The notes: generated from the letters alone by a model not told the origin. Counted from the first letter of the stretch, positions 1 to 7,689 are shown. The stretch: 19,358 bases of DNA from Rubrobacter sp. (GCA_013695335.1 JACDAR010000105.1:1-19358), one strand, 5' to 3'. Numbers and translations: made by a program.

Positions 1-1
1 T

Positions 2-976
2 CTCGCCACGCAACCCATCGGGGAGGTCGCCCTCGTAGCAGAGGGCGTCTGGCAACTCAAGCTGCCCGTACCTTTCCCACTGCGCTTCGTCTCCGTGTAC
101 CTGGTCGAGGGTGACAACGGATGGACCTTGATAGACGCCGGTTACGACTATCCGCCAGCCCGTGAGGTTTGGGAAACTGGGGCTGCCGCGGCGGGTTGCG
201 GCCTGGGGCGGGACGTGGAGCAGATCGTGGTGACGCACTTCCATCCGGATCACATCGGGGCGGCGCGGTGGCTGGGGGAGCGAACAGGCGCGCCTGTATT
301 CCTGATGGAGCGCGAGATCCCCTTCGCACGCAAGCTCTGGGGCTCGTCTGACACAGGATCTTTCGAGGAGTATCTGGTGCGCCATGGAATGCCGCGCTGG
401 ATGGCCGAAGAGGCTACGACTGTAGTCCGGTATCCCCTGCCGCTGCCTGATGAGATGGTTCCACTCAGACCCGGAGAGAAGTTGCCGCTCGGAGAGAACT
501 CGGCCCGCATCGTCCACGCTCCGGGGCACGCGGACAACCAGATCCTGATTCACGACGAGGCGCACGGCATCCTCTTTGCCGCAGATCACCTGCTACTCGG
601 CATCACCCCGAACGTCGGGCTATGGCTTGAGTCCGACCCGCATCCGCTCGCCCGCTACCTGGACTCTCTAGAGAACATGCGCGGCCTCGATGCGGGCCTG
701 ATCCTTCCTGGACACGGCCCAGTCTTCCATGACCTCGACGGACGGATCGAAGAGTTGATCTCCCACCACGAGGAGCGACTCGAAACTATGCATCGTACGG
801 TATCCGACGGCCCGAAGACACCGTACGAGGTATCTCGCGTCGTGTTCCGCGGCACCCTCACCATACAGCAGCGGTGCTTCGCGCTCGCCGAGACGCTGGC
901 GCACCTCGACCATCTCATTCTCGAAGGCCGGGCGGAACGAGCCGGGGATGAACTCGTCACCTACGAGGCGGCGTAA
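2..976 (+). CDS. MBL-fold metallo-hydrolase, 5' end outside window
   Basis: The reading frame is open from base 2, so the true start lies before the window; the GTG at 95 is internal to the domain and is probably not the start. The protein has the metallo-beta-lactamase fold signature: THFHPDHIG (HxHxDH, bases 235-252), then HAPGHADN supplying the next metal histidine, FAADH supplying the bridging aspartate, and LPGHGPVF supplying the last histidine. The binuclear metal site therefore appears complete. Family members hydrolyse thioesters, lactones, glyoxylase substrates and similar compounds; the substrate cannot be read from sequence. The C-terminal part (about 230-320) resembles the small helical tail found in LACTB2/glyoxalase-II-like MBL proteins. 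The stop at 974-976 is only 5 bases before the next gene, so the two are likely co-transcribed. Confidence 0.9.
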   Translation, partial: LATQPIGEVALVAEGVWQLKLPVPFPLRFVSVYLVEGDNGWTLIDAGYDYPPAREVWETGAAAAGCGLGRDVEQIVVTHFHPDHIGAARWLGERTGAPVFLMEREIPFARKLWGSSDTGSFEEYLVRHGMPRWMAEEATTVVRYPLPLPDEMVPLRPGEKLPLGENSARIVHAPGHADNQILIHDEAHGILFAADHLLLGITPNVGLWLESDPHPLARYLDSLENMRGLDAGLILPGHGPVFHDLDGRIEELISHHEERLETMHRTVSDGPKTPYEVSRVVFRGTLTIQQRCFALAETLAHLDHLILEGRAERAGDELVTYEAA

Positions 977-981
977 AAACT

Positions 982-1626
982 TTGGCAGGCGCACGCTACA
1001 CGGTCGGGGAGGAGATAGCCAACAGCCTGACGCACGCCGTGGGGCTCGTCCTGAGCGTGGCTGGATTGTGCGTGCTGGTCTACCTAGGCGTGGTGCGGGA
1101 TGAGGCGTTGCACGTGGCGAGTGCCGGGGTATATGGCATGACGCTGGTGGCGTTGTATGCGGCATCGACGCTGTACCATGCGTTCAGGAAGCCGGAGATC
1201 AAACGCATCCTCCGGATTCTGGATCACTCCGCGATCTACCTTCTCATCGCTGGTTCCTACACGCCCTTCGTACTCGTCGGCATCGGCGGTGGTTGGGGAT
1301 GGATGCTTTTCGGCATCGTGTGGAGCATGGCTGTTGCCGGGATCTTGTTCAAGGTTTTCTTTACGGGCCGGTTCGCCGTGCTCTCAACCGCCGCATACGT
1401 GGGCATGGGATGGCTTGGCGTCGTTGCTTTCAAGCCCCTGATCGAATCCCTGCCCATCAACGCGATCGTGTGGCTCGTGCTTGGCGGCGTCCTCTATACG
1501 GCTGGCACGATCTTCTACCATCGGAAGCTTCCGTACTCACACGCCCTCTGGCATCTGTTCGTCCTGGCCGGAAGCGCCTGCCACTTCATAGCCATCGGCC
1601 TTTACGTCCTCGTACCCGGCGCGTAG
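982..1626 (+). CDS. trhA: Hemolysin III / TrhA family (PAQR-like) membrane protein
   Basis: The 214-residue protein has about seven hydrophobic segments, the usual size for bacterial hemolysin III/TrhA proteins, which belong to the PAQR/adiponectin-receptor superfamily. The expected conserved polar residues are present: N-terminal EEIANSLTHAVG, STLYHAF (S62/H66), LDHSAIYLLIAGSYTPF (D81/H82), and a C-terminal HALWHLFVLAGSACHF block with H187 and H191. In this superfamily these form an intramembrane metal site. Bacterial TrhA is linked to membrane energetics/fluidity homeostasis; hemolysis is not established for most members. The start is a TTG at 982, chosen because the N-terminus matches the family start and no better codon follows before the conserved block. 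It follows the MBL gene by 5 bases, and its stop faces the next gene tail to tail with 11 bases between them. Confidence 0.9.
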   Translation: MAGARYTVGEEIANSLTHAVGLVLSVAGLCVLVYLGVVRDEALHVASAGVYGMTLVALYAASTLYHAFRKPEIKRILRILDHSAIYLLIAGSYTPFVLVGIGGGWGWMLFGIVWSMAVAGILFKVFFTGRFAVLSTAAYVGMGWLGVVAFKPLIESLPINAIVWLVLGGVLYTAGTIFYHRKLPYSHALWHLFVLAGSACHFIAIGLYVLVPGA

Positions 1627-1637
1627 GATACCGATGC

Positions 1638-3026
1638 TCAGATCAGCAATAGCGTGAGTGCTGTCAGATAGATGACCGCGCCAAGCGCCACTGCAAGCCC
1701 GAAGCGCCAGTTTCTCTTAGGCCCGATCTCCAGCGGATGCAATCCAGAGAGCCGCGAGAGCATGGTGACGGCGCTGGAGAACGGCGTGAGCAGGAGCGCC
1801 GATTGCGCGCCGAGCATGATCGCCGCCGCCCACAGCGCCGGGCTCGAACCACCATCCAACGGAAACGCCGTGTCTATGAGGAACGCCATCGGGATGACGT
1901 GTATCCCGACCACGAAGCCGACGGCCATCGTGAGCGCCAGCGCCATCGGAACCAGGAAAGTCGGCAGGGACGACAGAACTTCCCCAACGGGGGCGAGAGC
2001 CCCGATCTGCGTGAGCGAGAGTACCAGCACCCCGGCAGAACCAAACAATGCGACCTCGGGGTGCGATGAGGCGAGCGAATCGCGCGCTTCGCGGCCTAGT
2101 CGGCGTACAGGCGAGGTTCGTTTAGTCAGAACGGTGGCGATCACGGCGATGACGACGACCATCGCAGCCACCGTTATCGCGATGGCCGCCGTCAGCGGAA
2201 CCGCAGGCAGGAGCGTGTTGACGACGGCGACCGCCACCACGAGCAGCGCAGGATAGAGGAGTACAGCAGCCGCGCCCCGATCCAGCGTCGCCGATGGTTC
2301 GTCCGGGACTTTCGGCTCTTCTTTCTCCCGCTGGGCGAAGAAGAGTGTCGTCGCCATACCGAGTACGACAAAAGGGAGCGTCAGGGAGAGGAAGCCGGTG
2401 TACGAAGTGCCTGTCAGCGTGATCGTGGTTGCCGTGAGCAGGTTGAGGTTGGTCCATAGCGGGGCGAAGGAGAAAGCGCGTCCGGCCCACGTAAGGGCGT
2501 CCACGCGGCTTTCTGGGGCCGCGCGGCGGGCGACCACGTCAACCAGCACGAAAGAGCCAACGTCGAGCGCGGCCCCGAGTATGTGGCCGATGCCGCCCGC
2601 TGTGGTGTTCGTTCCGATTCCCTTGCGGCGTGCCGCCGATACGAGGCCCTGGACCTGGGCCTCGTATCGCGCCGCCCGGATCGGGTACCCTGCGGCGCTC
2701 AAGATCAGAAGCACAGCAGCTACGTCGAAGTAAGCGGGCAGTCCCCCGAAGAAGGCTCCCGCGTCGAACTCGCCTGTGGCAATCGTCAGCCCGAGCACCG
2801 CGAACGCCACTACCGCGAGCCCCCTGTGGAACGCGCTCGCCCACGGCACGGACATCGCATAGAGGACGATGCCGGACACTAGCAAGACGGTTGTCGCCGG
2901 GGTATCCGGCACGAAAGACGAGCCGGCATAAGCCGCCAGGAACACGGCCCCGAGGAAGGGCCGCGCCCTGTCGAGCCGCTCCCTCACTTTCTCCGAGATA
3001 CTGTATTCGCCGCTGGTCCCGTTCAC
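1638..3026 (-). CDS. Polytopic membrane protein, possible ion-transporter-type permease
   Basis: This 462-residue, strongly hydrophobic protein has roughly 11-12 membrane segments. Charged loops lie near residues 115-136 (Arg/Lys rich), 231-250 and 301-323. Two polar breaks within hydrophobic runs stand out: SFAPLWTNLN at 186-195 and LTPFSSAVTMLSRLSG at 413-428. Each lies near the end of one half of the protein, as in transporters of the ion-transporter (IT) superfamily that have two re-entrant hairpins. I do not recognise a named family, so transport is inference. The start is a GTG at 3026 with a weak Shine-Dalgarno sequence; the next in-frame Met lies inside a membrane segment. The gene is transcribed alone, divergent from the VOC gene and convergent with trhA. 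Confidence 0.75.
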   Translation of the reverse strand: MNGTSGEYSISEKVRERLDRARPFLGAVFLAAYAGSSFVPDTPATTVLLVSGIVLYAMSVPWASAFHRGLAVVAFAVLGLTIATGEFDAGAFFGGLPAYFDVAAVLLILSAAGYPIRAARYEAQVQGLVSAARRKGIGTNTTAGGIGHILGAALDVGSFVLVDVVARRAAPESRVDALTWAGRAFSFAPLWTNLNLLTATTITLTGTSYTGFLSLTLPFVVLGMATTLFFAQREKEEPKVPDEPSATLDRGAAAVLLYPALLVVAVAVVNTLLPAVPLTAAIAITVAAMVVVIAVIATVLTKRTSPVRRLGREARDSLASSHPEVALFGSAGVLVLSLTQIGALAPVGEVLSSLPTFLVPMALALTMAVGFVVGIHVIPMAFLIDTAFPLDGGSSPALWAAAIMLGAQSALLLTPFSSAVTMLSRLSGLHPLEIGPKRNWRFGLAVALGAVIYLTALTLLLI

Positions 3027-3070
3027 CCGATAAGTGTGTCAGAAACTTCTCGGTTCGACCAACCGAATCG

Positions 3071-3098
3071 TTGGGAAAACGTGGTCCGCGCGTACACT
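3071..3098 (+). promoter_or_regulatory. Candidate promoter of the VOC gene
   Basis: TTGGGA (3071-3076) and TACACT (3093-3098) each match 4 of 6 consensus bases and are separated by 16 bases, about 46 bases before the ATG at 3144. It sits in the short divergent gap between the membrane protein and VOC genes. The call rests on pattern only. Confidence 0.35.
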
Positions 3099-3143
3099 TT
3101 TACTAATGGTTTCGGTGCATTCCTGCGGAGTAAAGGAGGGTTT

Positions 3144-3917
3144 ATGGGCGTGAGACAGGGTTACGAGCCTGGGACTTTTTCGTGGTTGGATCTCTCGACG
3201 AGCGACGCAGCCGGGGCCAAGTCTTTCTACGGCGAACTGTTCGGCTGGGAGTTCGAGGACAGCGAGATCCCCGGCGGCGGCGTCTACACGATGTGCCACG
3301 TCCAGGGCGACGCGGTGGCGGCGATCGTGCAGCAAGACGAGCAGCCTGGACACTGGAACAACTACGTCACGGTCGAGAGCGCAGACGAAGCCGCCGCGAA
3401 GGCGAAGGAACTGGGCGCCCACGTATTCGAGGAGCCCTTCGACGTCATGGATGCGGGCCGCATGACGGTCTTCGCCGACCCTGACGGCGCCGTGCTGTGC
3501 GCCTGGGAGGCCCGCGACAACATCGGCGCTTATCGCGTCAACGACGTTGGATGCATGGCCTGGAACGAACTCCAGGTGCGTGACGTGGAGAAGGCATCCG
3601 GTTTCTACACCAGCCTCTTCGGATGGGAGATGGAGCCCATCGAGCAGGATGGGATGACCGTATACACCACGATCAAGAACTCCGCGGGCCGCATGAACGG
3701 CGGCTTCATGCCGCTGTCTGAGGCACACGGTGACGCGCCATCGTACTGGCTGGCGTACTTCACTGTGGAATCGTGCGACGGGACCGTGGAGAAGGCACAG
3801 GAACTGGGCGGAACCCTGCTCGCCGGGCCGATGGAGCCGGGGTCTGGCCGGATCGCCGTTATCAGCGATCCGCAGGGTGCGGTCTTCGCGGCCTTCGAAG
3901 GCCCGACCGACGACTGA
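3144..3917 (+). CDS. Two-domain VOC (glyoxalase/bleomycin-resistance-like) protein
   Basis: The ATG at 3144 is preceded by a near-perfect ribosome site (AAGGAGGG, 3133-3140). The frame is open further upstream, but that extension has no family similarity, so I take 257 residues. The protein is a tandem of two vicinal-oxygen-chelate modules. Module 1 (about 8-125) has FSWLDLSTSDAAGAKSFYGE, LFGWEFE and the closing FADPDGAVLCAWE. Module 2 (about 130-255) repeats the plan with WNELQVRDVEKASGFYTSLF and ISDPQGAVFAAFE. This double arrangement, with SFYGELFGW and FYTSLFGW as the counterpart alpha helices, is typical of actinobacterial Cfp30B-like/lactoylglutathione-lyase-related proteins. Few obvious metal ligands can be assigned, so the enzyme activity is unknown. 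Confidence 0.9.
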   Translation: MGVRQGYEPGTFSWLDLSTSDAAGAKSFYGELFGWEFEDSEIPGGGVYTMCHVQGDAVAAIVQQDEQPGHWNNYVTVESADEAAAKAKELGAHVFEEPFDVMDAGRMTVFADPDGAVLCAWEARDNIGAYRVNDVGCMAWNELQVRDVEKASGFYTSLFGWEMEPIEQDGMTVYTTIKNSAGRMNGGFMPLSEAHGDAPSYWLAYFTVESCDGTVEKAQELGGTLLAGPMEPGSGRIAVISDPQGAVFAAFEGPTDD

Positions 3918-3937
3918 CGTCCTCGCGGATTTCAAGT

Positions 3938-3976
3938 GGGACTGGACCCTGGAATATAATCCGGGTGTCCAGTCCC
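3938..3976. promoter_or_regulatory. Long palindrome enclosing a perfect TATAAT
   Basis: GGGACTGGAC (3938-3947) and GTCCAGTCCC (3967-3976) are perfect 10-base inverted arms. Inside them CCTGG (3948-3952) can pair with CCGGG (3961-3965) with one G-U pair, leaving a loop of AATATAAT. The loop carries TATAAT (3955-3960), a perfect -10 box. A weak -35 (TTCAAG, 3931-3936) lies 18 bases upstream. No T-run follows on either strand, so it is a poor intrinsic terminator. It may be an operator over the promoter of the downstream sugar-dehydrogenase gene, or a transcript hairpin at the end of the VOC mRNA. Confidence 0.6.
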
Positions 3977-3995
3977 GCTCGAAGAGAGACAAGCC

Positions 3996-5207
3996 ATTCC
4001 GCACTGCGTCAGGAAAAGTAGTCACTCCAACATCTTCGTCCTGGCGCTGCTTCTACTCTGCGTCGCATGCGGTCCATCTACCGGCGGTTCCGGGAGCGAG
4101 GAGTCGGGTGGGGATCTTCCGACCATATCCGCCGGTGACAACGGGAATGGTGGTGAGACCACCAGCTCGCCCGAAACTACCACTGAAACAACGCAGGAAC
4201 CGGAACGGGCGACGCGTGTCGAGGCGACGGTCCTCGCATCCAACCTGGAAGTTCCGTGGAGCTTCGCTTTCCTCCCAAACGGGGGCGCCCTGGTCACGGA
4301 GCGTGATGCCGGACGGCTTTTGCGGGTGGGCGCCTCCGGTGACGTGCGCGAGATCCAGACCTTGCCCGAGCAAGGCGTCGGCGAGGGCGGTCTGCTCGGT
4401 GTCACGGTCTCCCCGAACTACGAGCGGGACCGCTGGATCTACGCCTACTACACAACGCAGCGGGACAACAGGGTTGTTCGCTTCCAAATTGGGGAGCGTC
4501 CGGAGCCGATATTGACTGGCATCCCTGTCAACAGCTACCACGATGGCGGGCGCATAAAGTTCGGCCCAGATGGCATGCTCTACGTCACGACCGGTGACGC
4601 GGGGGATACCAGCAACTCCCAGGATCGCTCGTCGCTTGGCGGCAAGATCCTGCGCCTCGCGCCGGACGGAAGCATCCCAGAAGACAATCCGTTCCCGAAC
4701 AGCCCAGTCTATTCATACGGCCATCGCAACGTCCAGGGACTTGCCTGGGATGCGGACGGCCAGCTCTTCGCCTCAGAGTTCGGTGAGAACACCTGGGACG
4801 AGGTCAACCGCATCGAACCTGGCGGTAACTACGGCTGGCCCGAGTACGAGGGCGATGGCGGAAGCGAGGCCGAGGCTGATGGGTTCATAAACCCGATCAC
4901 GCAATGGCCCACCTCCCAGGCATCCCCGAGCGGCGCAGCGATACTGGTGGACGGCTCCATCCCACTGTGGGATGGAGACCTCTTCGTCACGGCTTTGCGG
5001 GGTGAATGCCTCTGGCATCTGGAGTTAGATGAGAGCGGCAATGTCGTCGGGCGCGAACCACTTCTCAAAGGCGATGTCGGTCGCATTCGCGATGTCACCC
5101 AGGCCCCAGACGGCTCGTTGTGGATCTCGACCAGCAACCACGACGGACGAGGCGCGCCGAGCACGTCCGACGATCGTATCATTCGCCTCGGTCCCGCTTC
5201 GGGCTAG
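3996..5207 (+). CDS. PQQ-dependent sugar dehydrogenase-like lipoprotein (GSDH domain)
   Basis: The protein is a six-bladed beta-propeller of the glucose/sorbosone dehydrogenase family (soluble PQQ glucose dehydrogenase, YliI/Asd-like). Residues about 85-400 hold the domain: LEVPWSFAFLPNG, GEGGLLGVTVSPNY, NSYHDGGRIKFGPDG with the catalytic-type His182, GKILRLAPDG, YGHRNVQGLAWD with Arg244, and PGGNYGWPEYEG. A hydrophobic N-terminus with Arg6/Lys7 and Cys25 (LLLLCVAC) looks like a lipoprotein signal, and a Ser/Thr/Gly-rich linker follows. The enzyme would act on the outer face of the membrane, oxidising sugars with PQQ; the substrate is unknown. No ATG, GTG or TTG exists in frame before the signal sequence (stop at 3957-3959). 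I use ATT at 3996, 6-7 bases after GAGAGA; the next standard start, TTG 4320, would remove the signal and the first blade. Confidence 0.85.
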   Translation: MPHCVRKSSHSNIFVLALLLLCVACGPSTGGSGSEESGGDLPTISAGDNGNGGETTSSPETTTETTQEPERATRVEATVLASNLEVPWSFAFLPNGGALVTERDAGRLLRVGASGDVREIQTLPEQGVGEGGLLGVTVSPNYERDRWIYAYYTTQRDNRVVRFQIGERPEPILTGIPVNSYHDGGRIKFGPDGMLYVTTGDAGDTSNSQDRSSLGGKILRLAPDGSIPEDNPFPNSPVYSYGHRNVQGLAWDADGQLFASEFGENTWDEVNRIEPGGNYGWPEYEGDGGSEAEADGFINPITQWPTSQASPSGAAILVDGSIPLWDGDLFVTALRGECLWHLELDESGNVVGREPLLKGDVGRIRDVTQAPDGSLWISTSNHDGRGAPSTSDDRIIRLGPASG

Positions 5208-5210
5208 GGG

Positions 5211-5534
5211 TCAGGCGTTCGCAGGCTCCACAGTCGCTGACATCGAGCCTTTGCAGCGCGGGATGAGCGGGTCCGGGCCGAAGTTCTGGATCTGGTCCCG
5301 CTTCAACTCGGCCTCTTCCAGATGTGTCGTCTTCACCACGACCCGGCCCGTCGCGTCAACCTCCTGGGCCATCTTCAAGCCCTTCTCCAGAGGATGACCG
5401 AATACCTTCCTGAGCATGAAGATCACGTACTCGTAGCTGTGGTCGTCGTCATCCAGCAACACCACGTTGTACGGCGGAAGGTTCTCTGTCTTCCGGCCTG
5501 TCTTTTCCCTTGGTGCTGTGACAGTGTCCATCAT
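5211..5534 (-). CDS. clpS: ClpS-family Clp protease adaptor, divergent pocket
   Basis: The 107-residue protein matches ClpS: YNVVLLDDDDHSYEYVIFML, then FGHPLEKGLKMAQEVDATG and a C-terminal HLEEAELKRDQI helix that in E. coli ClpS contacts the substrate side and ClpA. ClpS delivers N-degron proteins to ClpAP/ClpCP. Aligned by eye to E. coli ClpS, the pocket residues Asn34, Met40 and His66 are Asp28, Tyr34 and Asp60 here, while Asp35 is kept (Asp29). The second Met is an alternative start. A disordered tail (about 90-107) follows the fold. It converges on the sugar dehydrogenase gene with a 3-base gap. I believe this DDDD-type subfamily is widespread, but its substrates are not known to me. Confidence 0.88.
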   Translation of the reverse strand: MMDTVTAPREKTGRKTENLPPYNVVLLDDDDHSYEYVIFMLRKVFGHPLEKGLKMAQEVDATGRVVVKTTHLEEAELKRDQIQNFGPDPLIPRCKGSMSATVEPANA

Positions 5535-5694
5535 GATGTGGGCAGATTAGCACGAACTTCAAGTGCGAAGTGATCAGCCTACTAACGAACCGCTACACGA
5601 GCACATACTCCACTAGTAATTGCTCTCGGTTGAGCGTATGTTGTCCCTTGCTCACCCCAGTAGAACTTTCTTCGTAGGTGAAATAGGGACAGTG
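5535..5694. other. Intergenic gap upstream of clpS
   Basis: These 160 bases separate the end of the NTPase/TPR gene from the start of clpS, both read leftward. The sequence is AT-richer than the coding regions around it. I found no convincing -10/-35 pair or T-tailed hairpin; only short 5-base inverted arms (for example GAGCA/TGCTC near 5598-5625) are visible. Confidence 0.5.
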
Positions 5695-7689
5695 CTATCT
5701 AAGATGCCGCATCAGGTTCCTTGCGATTGGACCTAGCTCATGGTGGCCGGAATTGATCGTCATCTCATAGGCGTGCCGAGCTCCGGCCGTATCGCCCTGC
5801 TCTTCAAGCAAGTTTCCAAGGTAGAGTGATGCTTCTGGAGCAACTGCTGGATGCCCTGAATCGATGGCTTGCTGGAAGGCTTCTCGGGCCCCGTCAGTGT
5901 TCCCCTGCTCCGCGAGCAGTGCACCAAGGAAGAGGCACGCGTCTGGAGTAGCATTTAGATCATCAGAGTTTATAGCCTGCTGCAAGGCCTCTCTGGCTGC
6001 CTCGGGGTCCCCCTGCTCTACAAGCAGTGCCCCAAGACGGAGGGTTGCGTCTGGAGCGGCGTCTGGGTGGCTTGAGTGGATGGCTTGTTCGAAGACGACT
6101 CTGGCACCTACGAAATCCCCCTGCTCCACGAGCAATGCACCAAGGCTGATCGCTGCTTTAGGGGCTTGATCTGGATGGCCTGAGTCTATGACTCGCTGGA
6201 AGGCTACTCGAGCACCCTCGTCATCCCCGCGCTCTATGAGCAGTGCACCAAGGTTTAACGCTGCTCTTGGAGCAGCGTTCGGGTGGTCCGAGTCTATGGC
6301 CCGCTGGAAGGCCTCTCGGGCTCCGTCTGGGTTCCCTTGCTCCGCAAGCGATATCCCGAGGTTGAACACCGCCTCAGTCGAGTAGGTAGAAGATCCTTCA
6401 GCGAGATATCGCCAGATATGTTCTGCGCCTGTTAGATCGCTTCGCAAATAGGCCGTAAGCCCAACAGACATCGCCTCTTCCTCGGATAGGAAGTCGGTAA
6501 CGAAGTTCCAGATAACCGGCAGCACATCCCGACCCGGGTACCCTTCATGCTGGCCATCCAAGAGCGCCACCAAGTAGTCAAAGGCTACGAAGCCATGCTC
6601 CTTGTCAGCGTTTGACCTTTCCAGGAGCGCCACGTGCGAAACAAGAGGTTCGCAGGCCCACGCGAGACCTTCCTGATATAGCTCACTGGACGGCTCCAAC
6701 CCGACACGAATCGAAGGCAAACATTGTGGATACAATGCTCGCAACTCAGATTCCAAGATTGGGCGCCCGACACCGGCTCGCCGCCAGTCGATAGCCACTC
6801 GGACCAAGGCATGGCCGACCGAGTTGCTGGTTCTCCCGGCGTTAAATTTCGCGGTAAGAAGATCCGCGGCCACCAAGGGTTCGCCGATGCTGTGGTCGAA
6901 TCTTTCCCGTGGGTAGCGGGCTAGGGCCTCTCCACGCTCCTCGTCGGTCAGCTCTGCGCTCAAGGGGATCTCCTTCGCCCGGTCAAGGGCAATCCGAGCA
7001 GTGCGGCCGATGTCGCTATCGCTCCTGGCTATCCTGTCGCGGCGCTCGGAGGTCATCGAGGCGACCACAATAACTTCGGAGTCCAGCCGATCCAGGAGCC
7101 CAGGGGTCAGCGCCCCCAGGGTAGCCTCGTCGAGGTCGTCTAGCCACAGCACAGCCGGCGCGGGATGTAGATCCAGAGGTGGATCGAGCGAGAACAGCTT
7201 GTCGATCGCTTCCACGTTGGTGGGCACGATCAGCGCCGCTCCTGGTAGCTCGGCGAGGATGGCTTCAAATGCGGTGCGTGACTTACCCGCTTTGGAATCC
7301 CCGACGATGATGACGAACGGGAACTCGTGACTGGAAATCACCTCGCGTAGCCGAGCATCGACCTCTCGATGGACGTAGGGATCGTTCCGATGGGTGTCAT
7401 CTGGGGCGTAGGTGCTGCGAGACGTTCCCAGTCGATAAGGAGAGACCTCGGAGACACGGGGAAGCCAGCCTGATCTTCCCGGCCCGAGCGTGAGGTACCC
7501 TGTGACCTCCTGTACCCAGGCTCGATTCTCCTCATCGCGCTTTTTCCGCAGCCCAACCATGAGAGCGATGACCCCAAATAGGGCTGCGAGTGCGTATAGA
7601 ATGACGAAAAGCCAAACTGGTGCCTCGATCAGCCGCGAGATCTGTACGGCCGCAGTCAGCACGATCCCAGCCGCGGCAAGTATTGCCAT
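5695..7689 (-). CDS. Membrane-anchored P-loop NTPase with C-terminal TPR array
   Basis: 664 residues. Residues 1-20 and 24-46 are two hydrophobic segments followed by RKKRDEE, so the bulk is probably cytosolic. The P-loop is GDSKAGKS (130-137) and the Walker B-like strand is AVLWLDDLD (179-187). A Ser/Thr-Glu-Arg-Arg sensor-like stretch (SMTSERRDR) lies near 211-219. A helical region (about 240-430) follows, then six TPR units of exactly 36 residues (438-655). Proteins with this YVHREVDARLRE...GDSKAGKSRTAFEA architecture recur in actinobacteria, and the layout is like STAND ATPases (NTPase switch plus repeat sensor). Signalling or defence roles are inference. ATG 7689 is the only standard start after the in-frame stop upstream, though its ribosome site is weak. 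It stands alone, with clpS downstream on the same strand. Confidence 0.85.
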   Translation of the reverse strand: MAILAAAGIVLTAAVQISRLIEAPVWLFVILYALAALFGVIALMVGLRKKRDEENRAWVQEVTGYLTLGPGRSGWLPRVSEVSPYRLGTSRSTYAPDDTHRNDPYVHREVDARLREVISSHEFPFVIIVGDSKAGKSRTAFEAILAELPGAALIVPTNVEAIDKLFSLDPPLDLHPAPAVLWLDDLDEATLGALTPGLLDRLDSEVIVVASMTSERRDRIARSDSDIGRTARIALDRAKEIPLSAELTDEERGEALARYPRERFDHSIGEPLVAADLLTAKFNAGRTSNSVGHALVRVAIDWRRAGVGRPILESELRALYPQCLPSIRVGLEPSSELYQEGLAWACEPLVSHVALLERSNADKEHGFVAFDYLVALLDGQHEGYPGRDVLPVIWNFVTDFLSEEEAMSVGLTAYLRSDLTGAEHIWRYLAEGSSTYSTEAVFNLGISLAEQGNPDGAREAFQRAIDSDHPNAAPRAALNLGALLIERGDDEGARVAFQRVIDSGHPDQAPKAAISLGALLVEQGDFVGARVVFEQAIHSSHPDAAPDATLRLGALLVEQGDPEAAREALQQAINSDDLNATPDACLFLGALLAEQGNTDGAREAFQQAIDSGHPAVAPEASLYLGNLLEEQGDTAGARHAYEMTINSGHHELGPIARNLMRHLR
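5725..6378 (-). repeat. Six tandem 108-bp repeats encoding TPR units
   Basis: Within the NTPase/TPR gene the motif xLxLGALLxEQGDxxGAREAF recurs with the NLG/SLG/RLG/FLG/YLG position at residues 443, 479, 515, 551, 587 and 623, an exact 36-residue (108-base) period without indels. Similarity is also visible at DNA level (repeated CTGCTC-GAGCAGTGCACCAAGG-like stretches on the + strand). This suggests recent internal duplication or gene conversion. Confidence 0.9.

Noticed and set aside
3039..4025. 328-residue open frame opposite the VOC gene
   Set aside because: Antisense shadow; the VOC reading has two intact domains and a perfect ribosome site.
3730..4515. 261-residue + strand frame across the VOC end and sugar dehydrogenase start
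   Set aside because: Its residues are Arg/Ser-rich without family features; the GSDH domain is in another frame. I considered a frameshift start for the dehydrogenase from here but found no supporting slippery site.
5517..5523. Second TGTCACA (minus strand) as an ECF41 target
   Set aside because: It lies inside the clpS coding sequence and has no CGTC-like -10 at 16-17 bases.
5725..6378. Regular repeats that could suggest a CRISPR array
   Set aside because: The 108-base period is wholly coding, in frame, and encodes TPR units; there are no short repeats with unique spacers.
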